DNA of 64,000 nucleotides from Trichoplax sp. H2. Lineage: Eukaryota > Placozoa > Uniplacotomia > Trichoplacea. The stretch spans positions 434,001 through 498,000 of the forward strand of contig NOWV01000011.1 of NCBI GenBank assembly GCA_003344405.1, read 5' to 3'. The notes beneath the pieces were generated by a model. The model was not told the origin of the DNA. It made no database searches and was given only the letters and a program-made list of their open reading frames with translations. Positions 15,352 through 29,154 of the stretch are shown here, one piece after another. The position numbers were made by a program, and so were the translations under genes. Position 1 is the stretch's first letter, and every line of letters begins with the position of its first letter.

Positions 15352-18300
15352 GTATGGGATTAGGAAAATTAAATAATTATTCTAATCACTAGTCAGTATA
15401 TTATTGATTTTCCGGTTTAAACGACTAGTTTGGATTTTTTTGCATTGGTGATGGCTAATGGCTCAAATAAATTAGCATTATTTAATCTGTTTAATGATAA
15501 CGTCACCATCTATCAAATTTCAAGTACACGTATGTGTTGTATTAGTGAAATTTGGTATAGGACGAGCCAATCAAAATAACAGACCACTTTCGGTTGTTCC
15601 ATATGACTGTTATTATGTTTAATAAGGTTGATGTGATAACTTTTCAATGTAGTTATCGTTGTATTGATTGCTATAGATGTAATTGCTTTGAAATATTGTA
15701 TATTGTATAGCAATTTCATAACTGCAAAGAAAATTAACCATCTTTATAGCCTAAGAACTACTTAATATTTTTATTTGTTATTATATATATATATACATAT
15801 GTAATTATACTATTAGCTAATGTATATTTATATCTTAAAATAATAAGAAATGCCTACGAAATGTAGGAAATGAAAAAAGTTATCGATCTCAGATAAAAAA
15901 AATCTCTTAATTATGTTATTTCATCGTTTTACCGTTTGTTAACGTTAACTTTCATTGCAGTTAGACTATGAAATAACCTGTAACAAGCCATACTACAACC
16001 AGGCTTTGTATAATACACACTTCATCTTAAATGTCAATGTAAAATATGATATACGTACATAAACAGAAAGAATTGTCAATAAAAGGATTAAAAATAACAG
16101 ACTAAGAGCGTTGATCGATTGTTGGATGTTTTCTGAAATTGATAGATTCTTAGACATTTAGCAAACTGCTATTATATTCGGTATGCTTATACGATTGAGT
16201 ACACTAACGCTTTGTTATCATTGCTATAGAGCGTACAACTTTACACGTATACTGTACTAATAATAGCGACGGTGAAATAAATTTCTATCAAGTTTCATTT
16301 GTCTTATAAATCGTATTGCTATAGAGTCTATTTAAGGTTCATACTTCATGATATCCACACATTCCTACAAGATCACTACTTTTTATTTCAATCATAGATT
16401 TTATTCAATCTAGCTCAAGCTCGTATTGAGTAATGGATAGTCCATACGTATTTACATTTAATCATGATGAATATACTATAGTTGTTCATGAAGAATAAAC
16501 ATTTATCTACACTCAGTAAGGGAAGAAAATTTTTATCAATTTAATTTATGCAATTTCAATTTTTTTGTCTCGTTGAAAAATTAAGTAAGACGTCAACATC
16601 GCCAGTTGGTAAATATAAATAGTATGCATCTGAAATAATCGTCAAGACTCAACAATGATTCACGTCGCTATGGTTGTCTGTATTTAACTTCTTGGAGGAG
16701 TTATTCAAATACGCTGTTACAGTTAATGAGCTTCATCTTCTAATAAATGTTTAATTATTACGATCATAGTATACTGGTACAGTATATCCTGGAATAGATC
16801 CACTCTACTACTAAAGGTTAAATTTAAATAAAATAACAGGAAATCTAATATATCATTTCGTTAACTAAAATATGATTGTTGATCAGTGAAGTTATTATTA
16901 CGTCAGTAAACTATTAAATATACTTGTTGGCGCTCCTGACAACACAGACATAGTAGTAAACAATAAAAAAATTATTGATTTCTTTCTATTCCCTCATCTA
17001 CTTAAAAAAATTAAAATTAACATCAGTTTATGCTATCATTTAATCTTTTATATGTTCATTTACAAGCTGATAAAATGCAATTATAGTTTCATTTATAATT
17101 AAATGAGAAAGTAGATATGATAGAATGGATAAAATATTTTTATTTCATTAATAGATCCAAAAATAATATGAAATTCAATTAATAAATTATTTCAAGTTCT
17201 TACCGCTAATAGAATATAATACTTCTATTGTAAGTTGTTTATATTCAATAATTAGATAATTACCGTACCTTAATCGTAGTCATGAATGAGGAAGAGAAAA
17301 TTATTCAAAGACTCAGCAGTAATGTCGTGATAATTTCAATTGTCTATGTCAACGCCAGTATGTAATTTAATTAGGGTCATAAAATTGGTCGTGTGATCCA
17401 GCTATTAATGGAATTAATTAAATTTCACTAATGATGTTAATTTAGGGTCACCTTCTATCCTATTATAATTTCAACAATTCATCGGATTATAATCCATTAA
17501 TTGATAACCAAGCTACTATTATTATGGGTTATTTCTAGTCATAAAATTAAAACAATTAAAAATCATAGCTTGATTATTCGCTTAACGTATTGAGACTTGT
17601 ATGCAAGACAACAACGTTAATAATAATTAACTGTGAAACCCAAAGATGAATTGATTAATAATCTTAACGTAGAAATTAGTCAGTGACTATATCTATTTTA
17701 TGAATTATTAATTGTATATCGATGTAGAGTTACTAGAGTACATGAAGTATGTAGTAATAAACAGGAAGGATTGCATTGTGCAATATAAAGCGACTCTGTT
17801 CTATGTTACTACCACATTCAAATAGAAAATAGAGTTAATTATAGTATGGAAGAAAAATTTATTTTCCCTTCCAGGTTAAACATAGGTTAAATTATGTAAT
17901 TTGTAAAATGACTATTCTTGTAATCTTTGCTTAGATACTACAGTGCCAGCTAAACTACGCGTATGCATAAGCAAACGTTAGTATTACATTGTCTTTACAG
18001 AATCATTGCTATACGGAATAGTTCACGTTATTCGCCAACTGTAAATTATAACAGCTATGTAAAATATATTATTTGATTAACAGATTGAAAATTAACTCTA
18101 GCTAAATGAAAAATGACTAGTGCAATTGAATCTATTACTCAATTATATGTCCTATTCTCGTTATTGATACAAAAGGATGTTTACCAACTATTTTGTCATT
18201 ACATACTGAAAGAATCTAACGAGGAAATTGATCAAGTTGTTGTTGTCAGGTAATTGATTGCAATCGAACAAAAAAACTTAATGTCCATGAAGGATAATTT

Positions 18301-21300
18301 GCATCTTTTGTTATTTGATTTCATCGTGACCTACATGAAGGCGATTAATAAGTAATGAATAAATAGTATAGTTGTCGGTTCGTCTAAATAATTCGTCCAC
18401 CCGTATGTCGCTATTATATTTTTCCAAGTTAATTGGAAATTTTTTGGATATTAAATAACTTTTATATGGCATAAATGAGTGAGATAATTTAGTTTAGCAA
18501 GTTTAGTTTGACCTCATTTTGAATATACTGAAATAACGCATGAAACCGCCGATGTTGACATTGTCATATTATCGCAGTCCTGCAAATTATGCGCGGCTAA
18601 GTGCCAAATAATTACTTACTAATTTTGATAAGAGGTTATTTTTAACACCTCTCTTGATCGACTCCCATTTGGAAATTTTATCAAAATGATTTCTTTAAAA
18701 TAAGACCGATTTGATATGTATATATATACTGATCGAATAATTTTGACATTTAAAAGCATTTAACCGTAATGAAAAAATTAGATTAACAAAACTATCAACA
18801 TAATTATTATTATCCATCATCCTGTTTATACAATTTATTCCTATATTGTTATTATGCCAAGGCTTAATTTGGAATTTAGAAAATAAAAGCAACCGACTTA
18901 GTTATCCGTGAATGAGTCATTGTTGGTCGTTAATTAAATTTAAATTGGTCTTGAGGATAGAGGCATATTTTTTTCTCCTTTTTTTATTTCTATGACATCC
19001 AATTTTTTTAATCAATTTATCAAATTAGTCTTGGCTATTATCTATAGCTGATAAGCTTTCCGATCATAAACAAACACATAATATGTTCATTTGTAATCTT
19101 GATCCTGTCGACAAGAATAGCTAAAAATTGGTAGGAATATTAATTTGTTGTTTAACTTAATGTTGTTTAGCATGATTAATTAATTACTGATCGCGATTGA
19201 GTATACAAAGGTAGACCCTATAAAGGTATACATGACGCTAATTATCTTTGTTGAATTAATCGCTTTATCTTATCCTTTACCGGCTAACATTGTCTATTCA
19301 CACTGAAATGTAGACCGTTACTAACAAAATAATTACTAGCATATTAGTAAGATAAGATAATATTATTAATGACATTTTATTTTGCATTTGCCAGCAGTAT
19401 TTTCGTATATCTAGATGTCTTCACTTAGCTAGCATTATAAATATGGGTAGACGAAGAAAAGTCTTATGAATAGAATCAATCATATACGCTGATTCAGTAT
19501 TTATTAAAGCAATATTAATAAATTAGTTATCTTAAGCTTTAACTTTTTTCCTAGTCTAACTTATGCTACATTTTTGTGAGTCTTACCTTTTATAGAATAT
19601 GCTCTTTGTATTGTTATCCAAATTCTATAGATTGGATATCAAAACAAACTTCTGCGTCCTGTTACTGTGTTAATGTATCTTTGCAGTATTGGCTGATCTC
19701 TATATTAGTGACATTAACATATAAGAAATATTGATGATAGCATATATAGCAGTAGCGGTACTGAAAGTATTAGTTTATTTAATTTTGATCCTATTAACAG
19801 ATTATTTAGTTGACTTTTTGGCTGCTTTCTCGTATTCTACTTCATTAAAATTTTATCAATCGCACTTTCGTGACTTGTTCATTGCTGATCCAATTAGTTT
19901 ATTATCATTTATATTTTATGCATACTTGTAGGTTCGTCTTTCAACGCCTTATTTTAACTGTCGTATCTATTACAATGGTTAATTATCGACTAATTAAAAG
20001 TAAGAATCAACTACGTGGTTATTGTAATGCTAGCCATGTTATACAAAAGGCTCGCTGTAGATTGTATCAACAAATAAATAAATATAATAGTTGTATTCAC
20101 CATAATTAAATTGATTCAGTTATTATTTGTAAACTGTATTAATTTGTTTTAAATGTCACAGTTATTTTTTAATTAAATTTCAACAATAAGCAGATGAATT
20201 TTATTTTTATCCTGCAGATGTTGCTTGATTAATGATCATGGAATAGCTTATACAAGTTGCAATGAATTCATTGACTGTCGTCGACCTTTTACAATCATTG
20301 CTATCATCTTTACTCGTGTTAATTTACAAAGAGAGTGTATTTATATGACATTGATTTTTTTTAGTACCTAGATGAAAGATGAAGATCATATTGATAGCTG
20401 TAGCAATAGCGTAGTTATCTATTTAGAAAACTAGCATATATGTTATATGTAGTTTCAATAATATAAGCAATGATCACACAAAATCCCTTATATTTGGATA
20501 TTCATTTATCCATTGGATAAAATAACAGTCAAAGAATTCATTATATCTTCAGAATAAAAAATTAAAGGAACGTTTATCGTGTATTATTTTGGTTATGGTG
20601 GGCCTATATATATTTTGATATCTTAAAGATAAGTTAATTAAATTGAAATAAGAATCGATCGATAGTAATCGATTACCAGTATTCGATAGAATACGATAGT
20701 AAGGATAATTAATGACTATCATTCATTAATAATGTTCACATATTCCATTGATTATTAATTCAATATGTATTATATAGTTATTTTCAATCTAACGAGCGGA
20801 TTAATTAGAATGTTACAACAAGATGATACGGATCAAAAAAGAATTCTGTCAATAGATATAACATAAAATATCAACTAGAATAATAATTAAATAATAACTG
20901 CTTTATTAAATGTGAAGAATTGAATAAGAAGAGTAATTAGATTGTGAAATAGAAATAGATATAGGAAGAAAGCCATAAGTGTAAACTAGGTCAAAGTATT
21001 GTGTATCATGGAAAGCATCGGAGAAGATGTGCAAAGATAGCAATAGAAATAGTGACCTTTTCAATTCAATTGTCATTTTTGAGGCTTTTTATAGTGCCTC
21101 GTATTTAACGGGTCACGAAATAAAATGAACTAAATATTTCTCTATTTATATACTGCACAAGAAAGGTTATGGAAATATGACTGTGAGCTTATGTTATAAA
21201 ACGAATATAAAAAACTTGATAAGACTCGGACAAATCATTTCAATTTCGTATTATTCGATAATGGATAATTTACTACTTTCTCATTGGATTATCTCGAATT

Positions 21301-24300
21301 GATTGATACTGATGACTGAATAGCGTGAGTTAAAGTCCCAACTTGAATGGAGTGCTCTCTGTAGTAGTTGGCATTAAAATATTCCACGCAAGTAGTTGTA
21401 TCAACACAATACAATTCTGTCAATTAATTTATTTTAAGAATCAAATGGCAGCTGCAAACAGTAGAGTAATATAAATGCTAGACATATTGAGTTACTTGAT
21501 GTATTGAATTGCAATTTTATGTCGTCTGGCAGGATAAAAGCACTATGATCTCGTTAATATCGACTATATCCGTATTGCTTGTTTTACTTTTGACGCAGTC
21601 TTCGACTTGCTCTTACTTTTAGCCCTAAAGAATACTCTTCCTTTTATGTTCTTATTTTCAATTTTTTTTTACCCCTCCTTATGAAGATTTTGATTATTCT
21701 AATTACCGTTATCATAATTATTATAAAAAGATAATAATACCTATGAGGTTTTCCTATTTATACATCTATCCTCGGTGTAGATACAATCTATAATAGTTGA
21801 GTATTTGACCACGATAGACTGCTGCTCTAACCATCAATGATCTACTCTTTCTCCTCAAGAGGGAAATGAAAATTATCATTATCATCATATTTTATTATTG
21901 CCCAGATTAAAGAAGACTATTAATTTTTATTTTTTTTTAATTAATAAACGTCATTTTATTTTATCTAAATGTTGTTGTTGTCGTTGAATATAACAGACGA
22001 TTTAAAAAAGGATGAAAAGTTTAATAGACAAGGGCGACGAGCACGACATCTCTAGTAAATGTTGGAAAAAATGATTACAATAATATTCCTGTAAAATGAT
22101 TAAATAGAGGAGTAGAAGAGAAAATGATGAGTAAGGATTGGTAGGACGACATAGTAACATGTCAGGTAACAGGAAAGGGAGTGGAGGTGAAATGGCGACA
22201 ATGACTGGACATAGTCACGACAATAACATAGTCGGGCAAGAATCTTAACGAATTAGAAATAATAATTATTAATATGTCAACAATGATGGCGCCAATACGT
22301 ATTGCTAATAGAGCTGTTTAATTGCAGTTAAGTAATGTTTATTATTCATGAAGACAATATCATTCTAATGTTGAACTTTTGCTTAACAATCAACTCTTTT
22401 TAATTGCTAATGCAATTTGTTAGACGCCTAATTGCTTAATATTATAGCAGGTTATTTTATTACTTCCTATACAAACAATCCAATCAAACGCGTAGTTGGC
22501 TATTGGTACAACAGGGTGCCTTCATTCTATACTTACGAGTCTGCATACTTATATGTATACGGCATCTATCTAAAAATGCCTTATTTGTATAGGTAGATCT
22601 CATCTGCTAATTAAAAAGTGCACAAGATCAGCCAACTCAATTAGTCGCATTTATTTAATGACTTCAACTTAATTAACTGCTTTAATCTTTTGATAGCTAT
22701 TCAGTTGAATTTACAACTAACTAACTAACATTATTTCAGTAATATCAATCCAATTAGTTGATCAAATTGGATTATAGTAATCATCTTTGATTCTGAATAT
22801 ACTGAGTTAAACTTTTTTTAAGGAAATTCATTTAATTTAATCTTCACCGCCCTTCCTAATCGATGTATCTTTAAAGTTTTTATCAAATAATTCAGTTTTA
22901 ATGTTACTTCATTATTAATAACTCATTGTTTAATTGGAATTTATTACTTTTTTTGGAAAACGTCTTCAAATTCAATGACTATAAAAAAGTATCTTCGAGA
23001 TTGATTGTAAGCCACTTTTAAGAATTGGATTTATTCATTAGAATTCTCCTTGAAGATCACGAGTGAAAGAGAGAGAAGGAGTAAAAGAGAGAGAAAGAGG
23101 CAGAACGAACGACAGAGTGATTGAAAGAGAGAGACACGAGATTGGAACAGATAGAGAAAATATCCATCATTGAATTGAAATACGAGTATATCCAGTATTC
23201 CGAGATTGGAGTTAGAATAATTTAAGATAAACAGCTAATTCTTGATAAAATCGATTCAATCAAGGACCAAAGTTGTGTTAATCAGAGCTAAGGTTCATCA
23301 AGTCAATAGCATCCTATTATCGAGATATCAGATTTTCAAACTTCAAGCTGGCATTGGTAAATTGTTGAAATTATTAAACTCGTTAATCTATTAGTTGATG
23401 CAAATTAAGCATTATATTGGTGTTACTCTTGTGAATCTACGATCAACTTTATTTGAAAAAAGATTGACTTGCTGAAGACTGGTAACTTCCACCTAGTGTT
23501 TACCCTAATTATAGTCAATAAATTAGCTTGCTATCCGCAATCCAGAAGTGTTGAATCCAGGCTATAGTAGTCACTTTTTGTTGACCAAATTGTCCTACTT
23601 ATTGGCTAAAGAAATTGAAGTCTAACGATCGTGCAAATTGAATTGCAACTCTTTGGCTTGGATCGTATCTAAAGTCTACAAGTTGAATTTAATTTTTTAT
23701 TTAAAAGGTAGAAGACAAGATCTTGTCATTGATCCGCTATTACATATTGACTATGACCGCTAATGAAAGTGGTAAGTCGTGTTGGAAATGTTTGTAGAAT
23801 GCTTTTAGCCGTGTTGAATTTCATATCTTTAATACCCCTCAATAGGCCTGGTGGTTTAAGATTTTTCCTTTTTTATAACCTTTTTTTTTTATTATTTAAT
23901 TTCTTGCATTCTCCAATTTTGTTAACTTAACTCAATAAGAATACGCTGCTATTGCTTGATCGTGACTTTGGGGTTAGCTGATGACGAGCATTATTTAACA
24001 CCATCAACTAAATACTAACAGACGTTACTCTCTCTAGCGGCTAAAATGATGTCATGTTAGTATAATAACATTGATTATTGTATACCGATGGGGATGATCC
24101 TTTGATCAATATATATTATATTATTCTATTCATATCCACGTTCGCAACGTAAACTATTTTGAAAAAGGTACAATAATCATCATTTACAATATCCAAATAC
24201 ACATAATATGATTCATTTTCTGATGGGTTGTACGTATATTGTTGATGAAGCCATGATATTGCATGGTTGATAGTGATACTTTTTACTCCATCAACACCAT

Positions 24301-25140
24301 TGGCTTCTTGGTGAATTACTTTCCAAAATAGCCCTAGTCACATGTTGGATAGTAATACAGTATTGGAAGAGGATTAAGAGCGTACAACATTCCTATCCTA
24401 CATGGATCTATTTGAATTTGTTATTGCCCAAGATATCCTATCATACTTGTAAAGTTATGCATGGTTTTGTCCATTCTTTTCTTTCCGTTGCTAGTGAAGT
24501 TTTCCTTTTGACCCTTTTGTAATGAATGGGGATGAAAATTGGCTGAGTGGGGGGGGGGGGAAGACATTATAAATTGAAAATATCCCTAAGAAAGAATGAA
24601 ATTAGTCTGATATGTTGTTAGGTGATAAAATACGTAGAACGTAATAAGGTTGGATTTGCTTTCTTGGTCATGAGATGGATACGTTAGGGGCAGCCAGCCA
24701 TTCATTCTTAAAGGCAATTATTTCAAAGTCATACTACAACTTGGAAATTTTGAACGTCCATTCATATTAACACATCGACATGATTTCCGTTGGTAGGCAA
24801 TAACTTCCTCAGAATCATTCCTACTTACTATCCTCGACCATTTTGCTAGCCGGCATTTGGACGCGCTTTACTCACCACAAAGAGATTGAGGAAGAGTAGT
24901 CAGACTACAATACAGTCAAGGCGTGTGACATCTGTGACATCACAGTAACAAGTGTAGAATGACGATGGTTGACTTTCACGCGATTCAATCAGATGACAGT
25001 CACACAGTCTCCTTCCCTTTGATGCCTGTTGTTGTTATTTTCCTACAGCATTATTTCCCTTCACGCATATTTCACTCACTTGATGGTCCGGAACATGGGA
25101 CCATGGCAATGGCCAGACAGCAGCCCGCTCGACGGTCTTA
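15352..25140. other. gene-poor stretch, left part
   Basis: Almost 10 kb of AT-rich DNA without a supported gene. Overlapping hydrophobic frames at 19731-20109 (plus) and frames at 15513-15719 and 18695-18892 (minus) are short, in conflicting frames and match no family. Notable low-complexity tracts are a purine GA-rich run (23061-23140) and a run of 12 G (24549-24560). GC content rises visibly after about 24.2 kb. Confidence 0.6.
23061..23140 (+). repeat. GA-rich purine tract
   Basis: About 80 nt of almost uninterrupted GAGAGAAAG-type purine sequence on the plus strand. Such tracts are prone to triplex formation and can act as GAGA-type sites; no function can be read from the sequence alone. 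Confidence 0.8.
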
Positions 25141-25162
25141 ACAATCAAAGCCTAACATGGAC

Positions 25163-25440
25163 GCAATCGTCGATGTTAGGCCGATAGTAATTTGACGAGA
25201 ATGACCAATCGGCTCGATTGCAATTTGTAGTCGGGCAAGATAGATTAAAGTCAATGGATTCTAGCATCTAAGAGAAGATGATATCATTTCTTTCGCAATC
25301 GTCGATGCTAGGCCGATAGTAATTTGACCAGAATGGCTAATCGACTCGATAGCAATCGGAGACGATTGCAATTTGTAGTCGGGCAAGATAGATTAAAGTC
25401 AATGGATTCTAGCATCTAGGAGAAGATGATATCATTTCTT
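25163..25440. repeat. recent tandem duplication, units of 132 and 146 nt
   Basis: Unit 1 (25163-25294) and unit 2 (25295-25440) are nearly identical, from GCAATCGTCGATG to ATGATATCATTTCTT. They differ by a few substitutions and by about 14-16 extra nt in unit 2 (about 25341-25356). A CCTAACAT/ATGTTAGG inverted pair spans the left border (25151-25181). No open frame crosses the units. Confidence 0.9.
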
Positions 25441-28400
25441 GTTCAGTATCCGTTCAATTTATCTTCATTTGATACGGTTCACGGGGGGGGGGGGAAATTG
25501 AAATTGCCATGGCAGACAGCCTCCAACAATGCTCTACTTTGCGTTATGAGTACAATTATGAACCGTCCAAGAAAAGAGGATATAGGGACTAGATAGCGAT
25601 TGCAGCTAATGAAAGTTTTTTACTGTTGGCAGACTCCCATGGCGTTCTATTCTGCGGTAGTATGGATAAAAGTTAAGGGTTAAGGTCGTCTACAATGAGA
25701 CGATAGCATTTTTCCTTCACCATCAGTTCAATTTGTATCGATTACATCGCCATCCAAGCGAATTCAATGAAGACTTCAGTACCACAGCAGGATCCCCCTC
25801 GTCAATAGACCCCATCATTTTAAATGCATCCTTTCCTTTCACGAAATGAATACAAATTAATTGATTGCATTGATTGCAATCATGGTAGATTTAATCCATT
25901 TCTACCGGCAGGAACAGTTCACTAGCCACGCTAGACTTGGAATAGGGAGGGTACTTTTTTTTGTCTGTGCAAGAGCTCAAATACCCGTTCATAGCGATCA
26001 AATAGATTGATTTTCTCTGATCGAATTAGATTAATCCGTAGGAAATTTGTATTGAAGAATGAATGTAATTTTCGAGTTGAAGGAAAAAAAATAAACTGTC
26101 TTGTTTTTTTTAAAGAAAGAGTTACTTCAATTTAACTCCGTAAAATGGATCCGGTAGCGCAATCATTTATATACCCTATTCTACGGTAGATACTGGTAGA
26201 GAAAGATTCCATGAGACATCATCTAGTTAAAATAGCAATGGCTCAAGAATAAACAAATAGTAGATAAAAACGATACTTTTACACTGTAGCGTCGTCAAGA
26301 AAGAAAGAGAGATAAAATCATGAATCGTTTTTTTTAAACTTCTTTTCATCCACCTTGCATTCACTCTGTATTACGTAGTGCTTGTGACCAATGTAGACAT
26401 AAATATTAAACACCATAGCTAATTATTGACTCAACGCCTAGTCAGTGTTGCTTACGCCAACATTGGCCAGTTTTAATATTATGCAAGAATATTAAAATTC
26501 TCTCCGACAAAGTCATCGCTCGATTGGACCAACACCCGCCGCCGTTAGTTTACACAATACACCAACCACTTAACATAGTTACAATAGTCAGACAGTATTA
26601 GGATAAGATATTAGTGTAAGCTTACATTCAACGACAACAACAGAAAAAATGGATAAAAAAGAAGACTTCAGCTTAGATTTCTTGACTGTCTGGACCGCAG
26701 TTAAAACAACAGCACATTAATCAAAAGGTCATTTTTTATGTGAATCGTGGTCAGATAATATTGGCAAAAGGATATACGGACTATCTTTTACCCTGATCGT
26801 TTAGTAGAATTTCATTTACATAATCATATATTATTTTTAATAAGCTACTTAGTAACGCGTAGTCAATTAATTAATATTGTAGTAGTGTAATTACGTTAAT
26901 TGTTCGTTTTGTCATCGTTTTATACACTACTTTATGAATCCTTTTCTAATTCTTTACTCAGGTAGGGGTACAGTCATTCAGTTGTTCTCTTCCTTTTTTT
27001 TTTTGCCGTGACACGGTTTTTGCTATAGTCACGGCCGACTAGTTCAACCTAATTTCAGCGTAAACTGTTTTGAAATGTTCGATGATGGAATTATCTTACA
27101 ACGACTTATTTTAATTAATGAATAGAACGACGGTATAAGCTAGTTGTATAGATGATACGTATAAGATCTGAAAATCATTCAAATCATTAGTGTAAGAGAG
27201 CTCATTTAAAAATAATCATATCGGAATAGTAAAATAGGTGAGATAAATCAACCCATTTACTTGAAGTATGCTATTCACTTATTTTCAAGTCCAGTTTTTC
27301 TCATTTTGATCATGTCTAGAAGTCAGCAGGGTTAAAAATCAATTTTACAGTAAAATGTACGGGTAATGTCGCGGCCAAATTATCGTACGTATACCATGAT
27401 CTAAAATGAAAACTGCCATAGCAAAGTTATACGTATAACAAAACATTAATAACCAATACACACAGTCAATTTTAACTTCGATTAAATAAAATAATGACAT
27501 ACTATTTCTAAATAACCGAGTTTTCGCGCAGTTTACGCTTTCTATTCATTGTGTCATTTTAAAAATTAATGACTATATCTGTTGGTGCATGATGATAGAG
27601 GATACCGTAATCTATTTAGTAAGAAAAGATTTCCACCTAAATCGCTCAGATATTTCCTGAAGTTGTGGAGACGACAATCAACCTTTCGTTTTTAACTATA
27701 TATTCTACAAATTGTATTAGACCGATACTGCACTCAGGTAAAACTCCCTCAAGAGTAATATTTTCGATCAAGCCCCCTATATCGTGTACCTTTTTTTCTG
27801 GTAATCATGGGCAAACTACCGTATAAGTAACCATATGAATATTGTATACAAGTAGATCTAAGATGGAGATGCATTTTTTTAAATACTGTATCAACCCGGT
27901 ATATTTCGATCGCTAGCAACTACATCCCAAGTTTCGCAACGTAACTTAACGATAGCAATTTAATTATATTATTTTAATTATTGCTTATTGATTCATTATC
28001 ATCTATTTTAATTTTGTTTCATCTGAATAGTTTAATCTGTGATATTAGCTGAATGCCACGGTAGATTGAATATAGATTGTTTAGATTAAATAGTAACTGT
28101 AAAAATGATCATCAACCTAATTTTACTACTCTACTGTACAACATTCATGATACATTCGGTAAACACTCTTAAAAAAACTACAATAAATTCTCTTTACACA
28201 AAAATTAGCAAATAGCCTATTTGCTTATTTAGGGTAACGATAGAATACAGACATTGATAGAAAATTGAAGGAATTGGCATATCGACGGCATGTTGTTTTT
28301 CCTTTTAATTTATGATTGACTATGAAAACAAGATTGATTAATAGTTTATCTAATCGACATTAATCTGCTTACAGTTGTTTTCATCATCTATATAGATAAA

Positions 28401-29154
28401 AATAATCCATTATTTGACATATTAATAGCCAATTTTCATTACTTTAGGATGATATTACCCATCGTTTAAATGGTTTTACTTTATGTTCTCTATTGTCTAT
28501 TAATATTATTGGGTAAAAGATAATAACAACAATAATAAGAATAATAATAACCGAATTGACGTACTTACAGCTACGGAAGAAAAAAAAGAGATTGAACAGT
28601 TTTAATATAAATCCATTGACAAATAAGACAATAGTCGATTTTATTCAAGCATAAATTGTTAATTTATTTGGATTACAACAGTTTCTAAATTTGTGTTAAT
28701 TGACGTTGTTGTGTAAATTTGAAAACAATTAAACGAACGATGTTATCTCAATTGACGTTAGATAATATCGTGGCAATTAGGGAGATTCAAGGTTTTTAAT
28801 TAGGAATTATGCCGGTTAATTCTATCCTTATAGCTCCTCTCATATATAAGCGATTGACACTTAATTTCTCTTAGTAATTATGATAGTTAGTCATCCTCTG
28901 AAACTTTTCTGATCAGCCCCTTACCTGCAATATAGCACGATACGGTAACTTTTTCCCCTACAGAAAGATTCAATCTGGTTAGCACAATTAAATTCATTTG
29001 ATAAAAGATTTTCCTGAGAAGTTAGGAATGCAATTTTAGTCATAGGGACTGCACGTATTAAATTATAGTAATTTTCAGGTTGCTTTGTACTTAAATCATA
29101 ATTAATAATTATAATCCTGCGATTAAATTGAATAATTTTTTACTGTAATCATTT
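25441..29154. other. gene-poor stretch, right part; upstream of the homeobox gene
   Basis: No gene supported. A run of 12 G lies at 25483-25494. The segment closest to 29155 must hold the promoter and any untranslated exons of the homeobox gene, but no core promoter element stands out. Confidence 0.55.

Noticed and set aside
19731-20109. Two overlapping hydrophobic plus-strand frames in the gene-poor interval
   Set aside because: They are in different frames, lack splice support and have the composition of translated AT-rich DNA.
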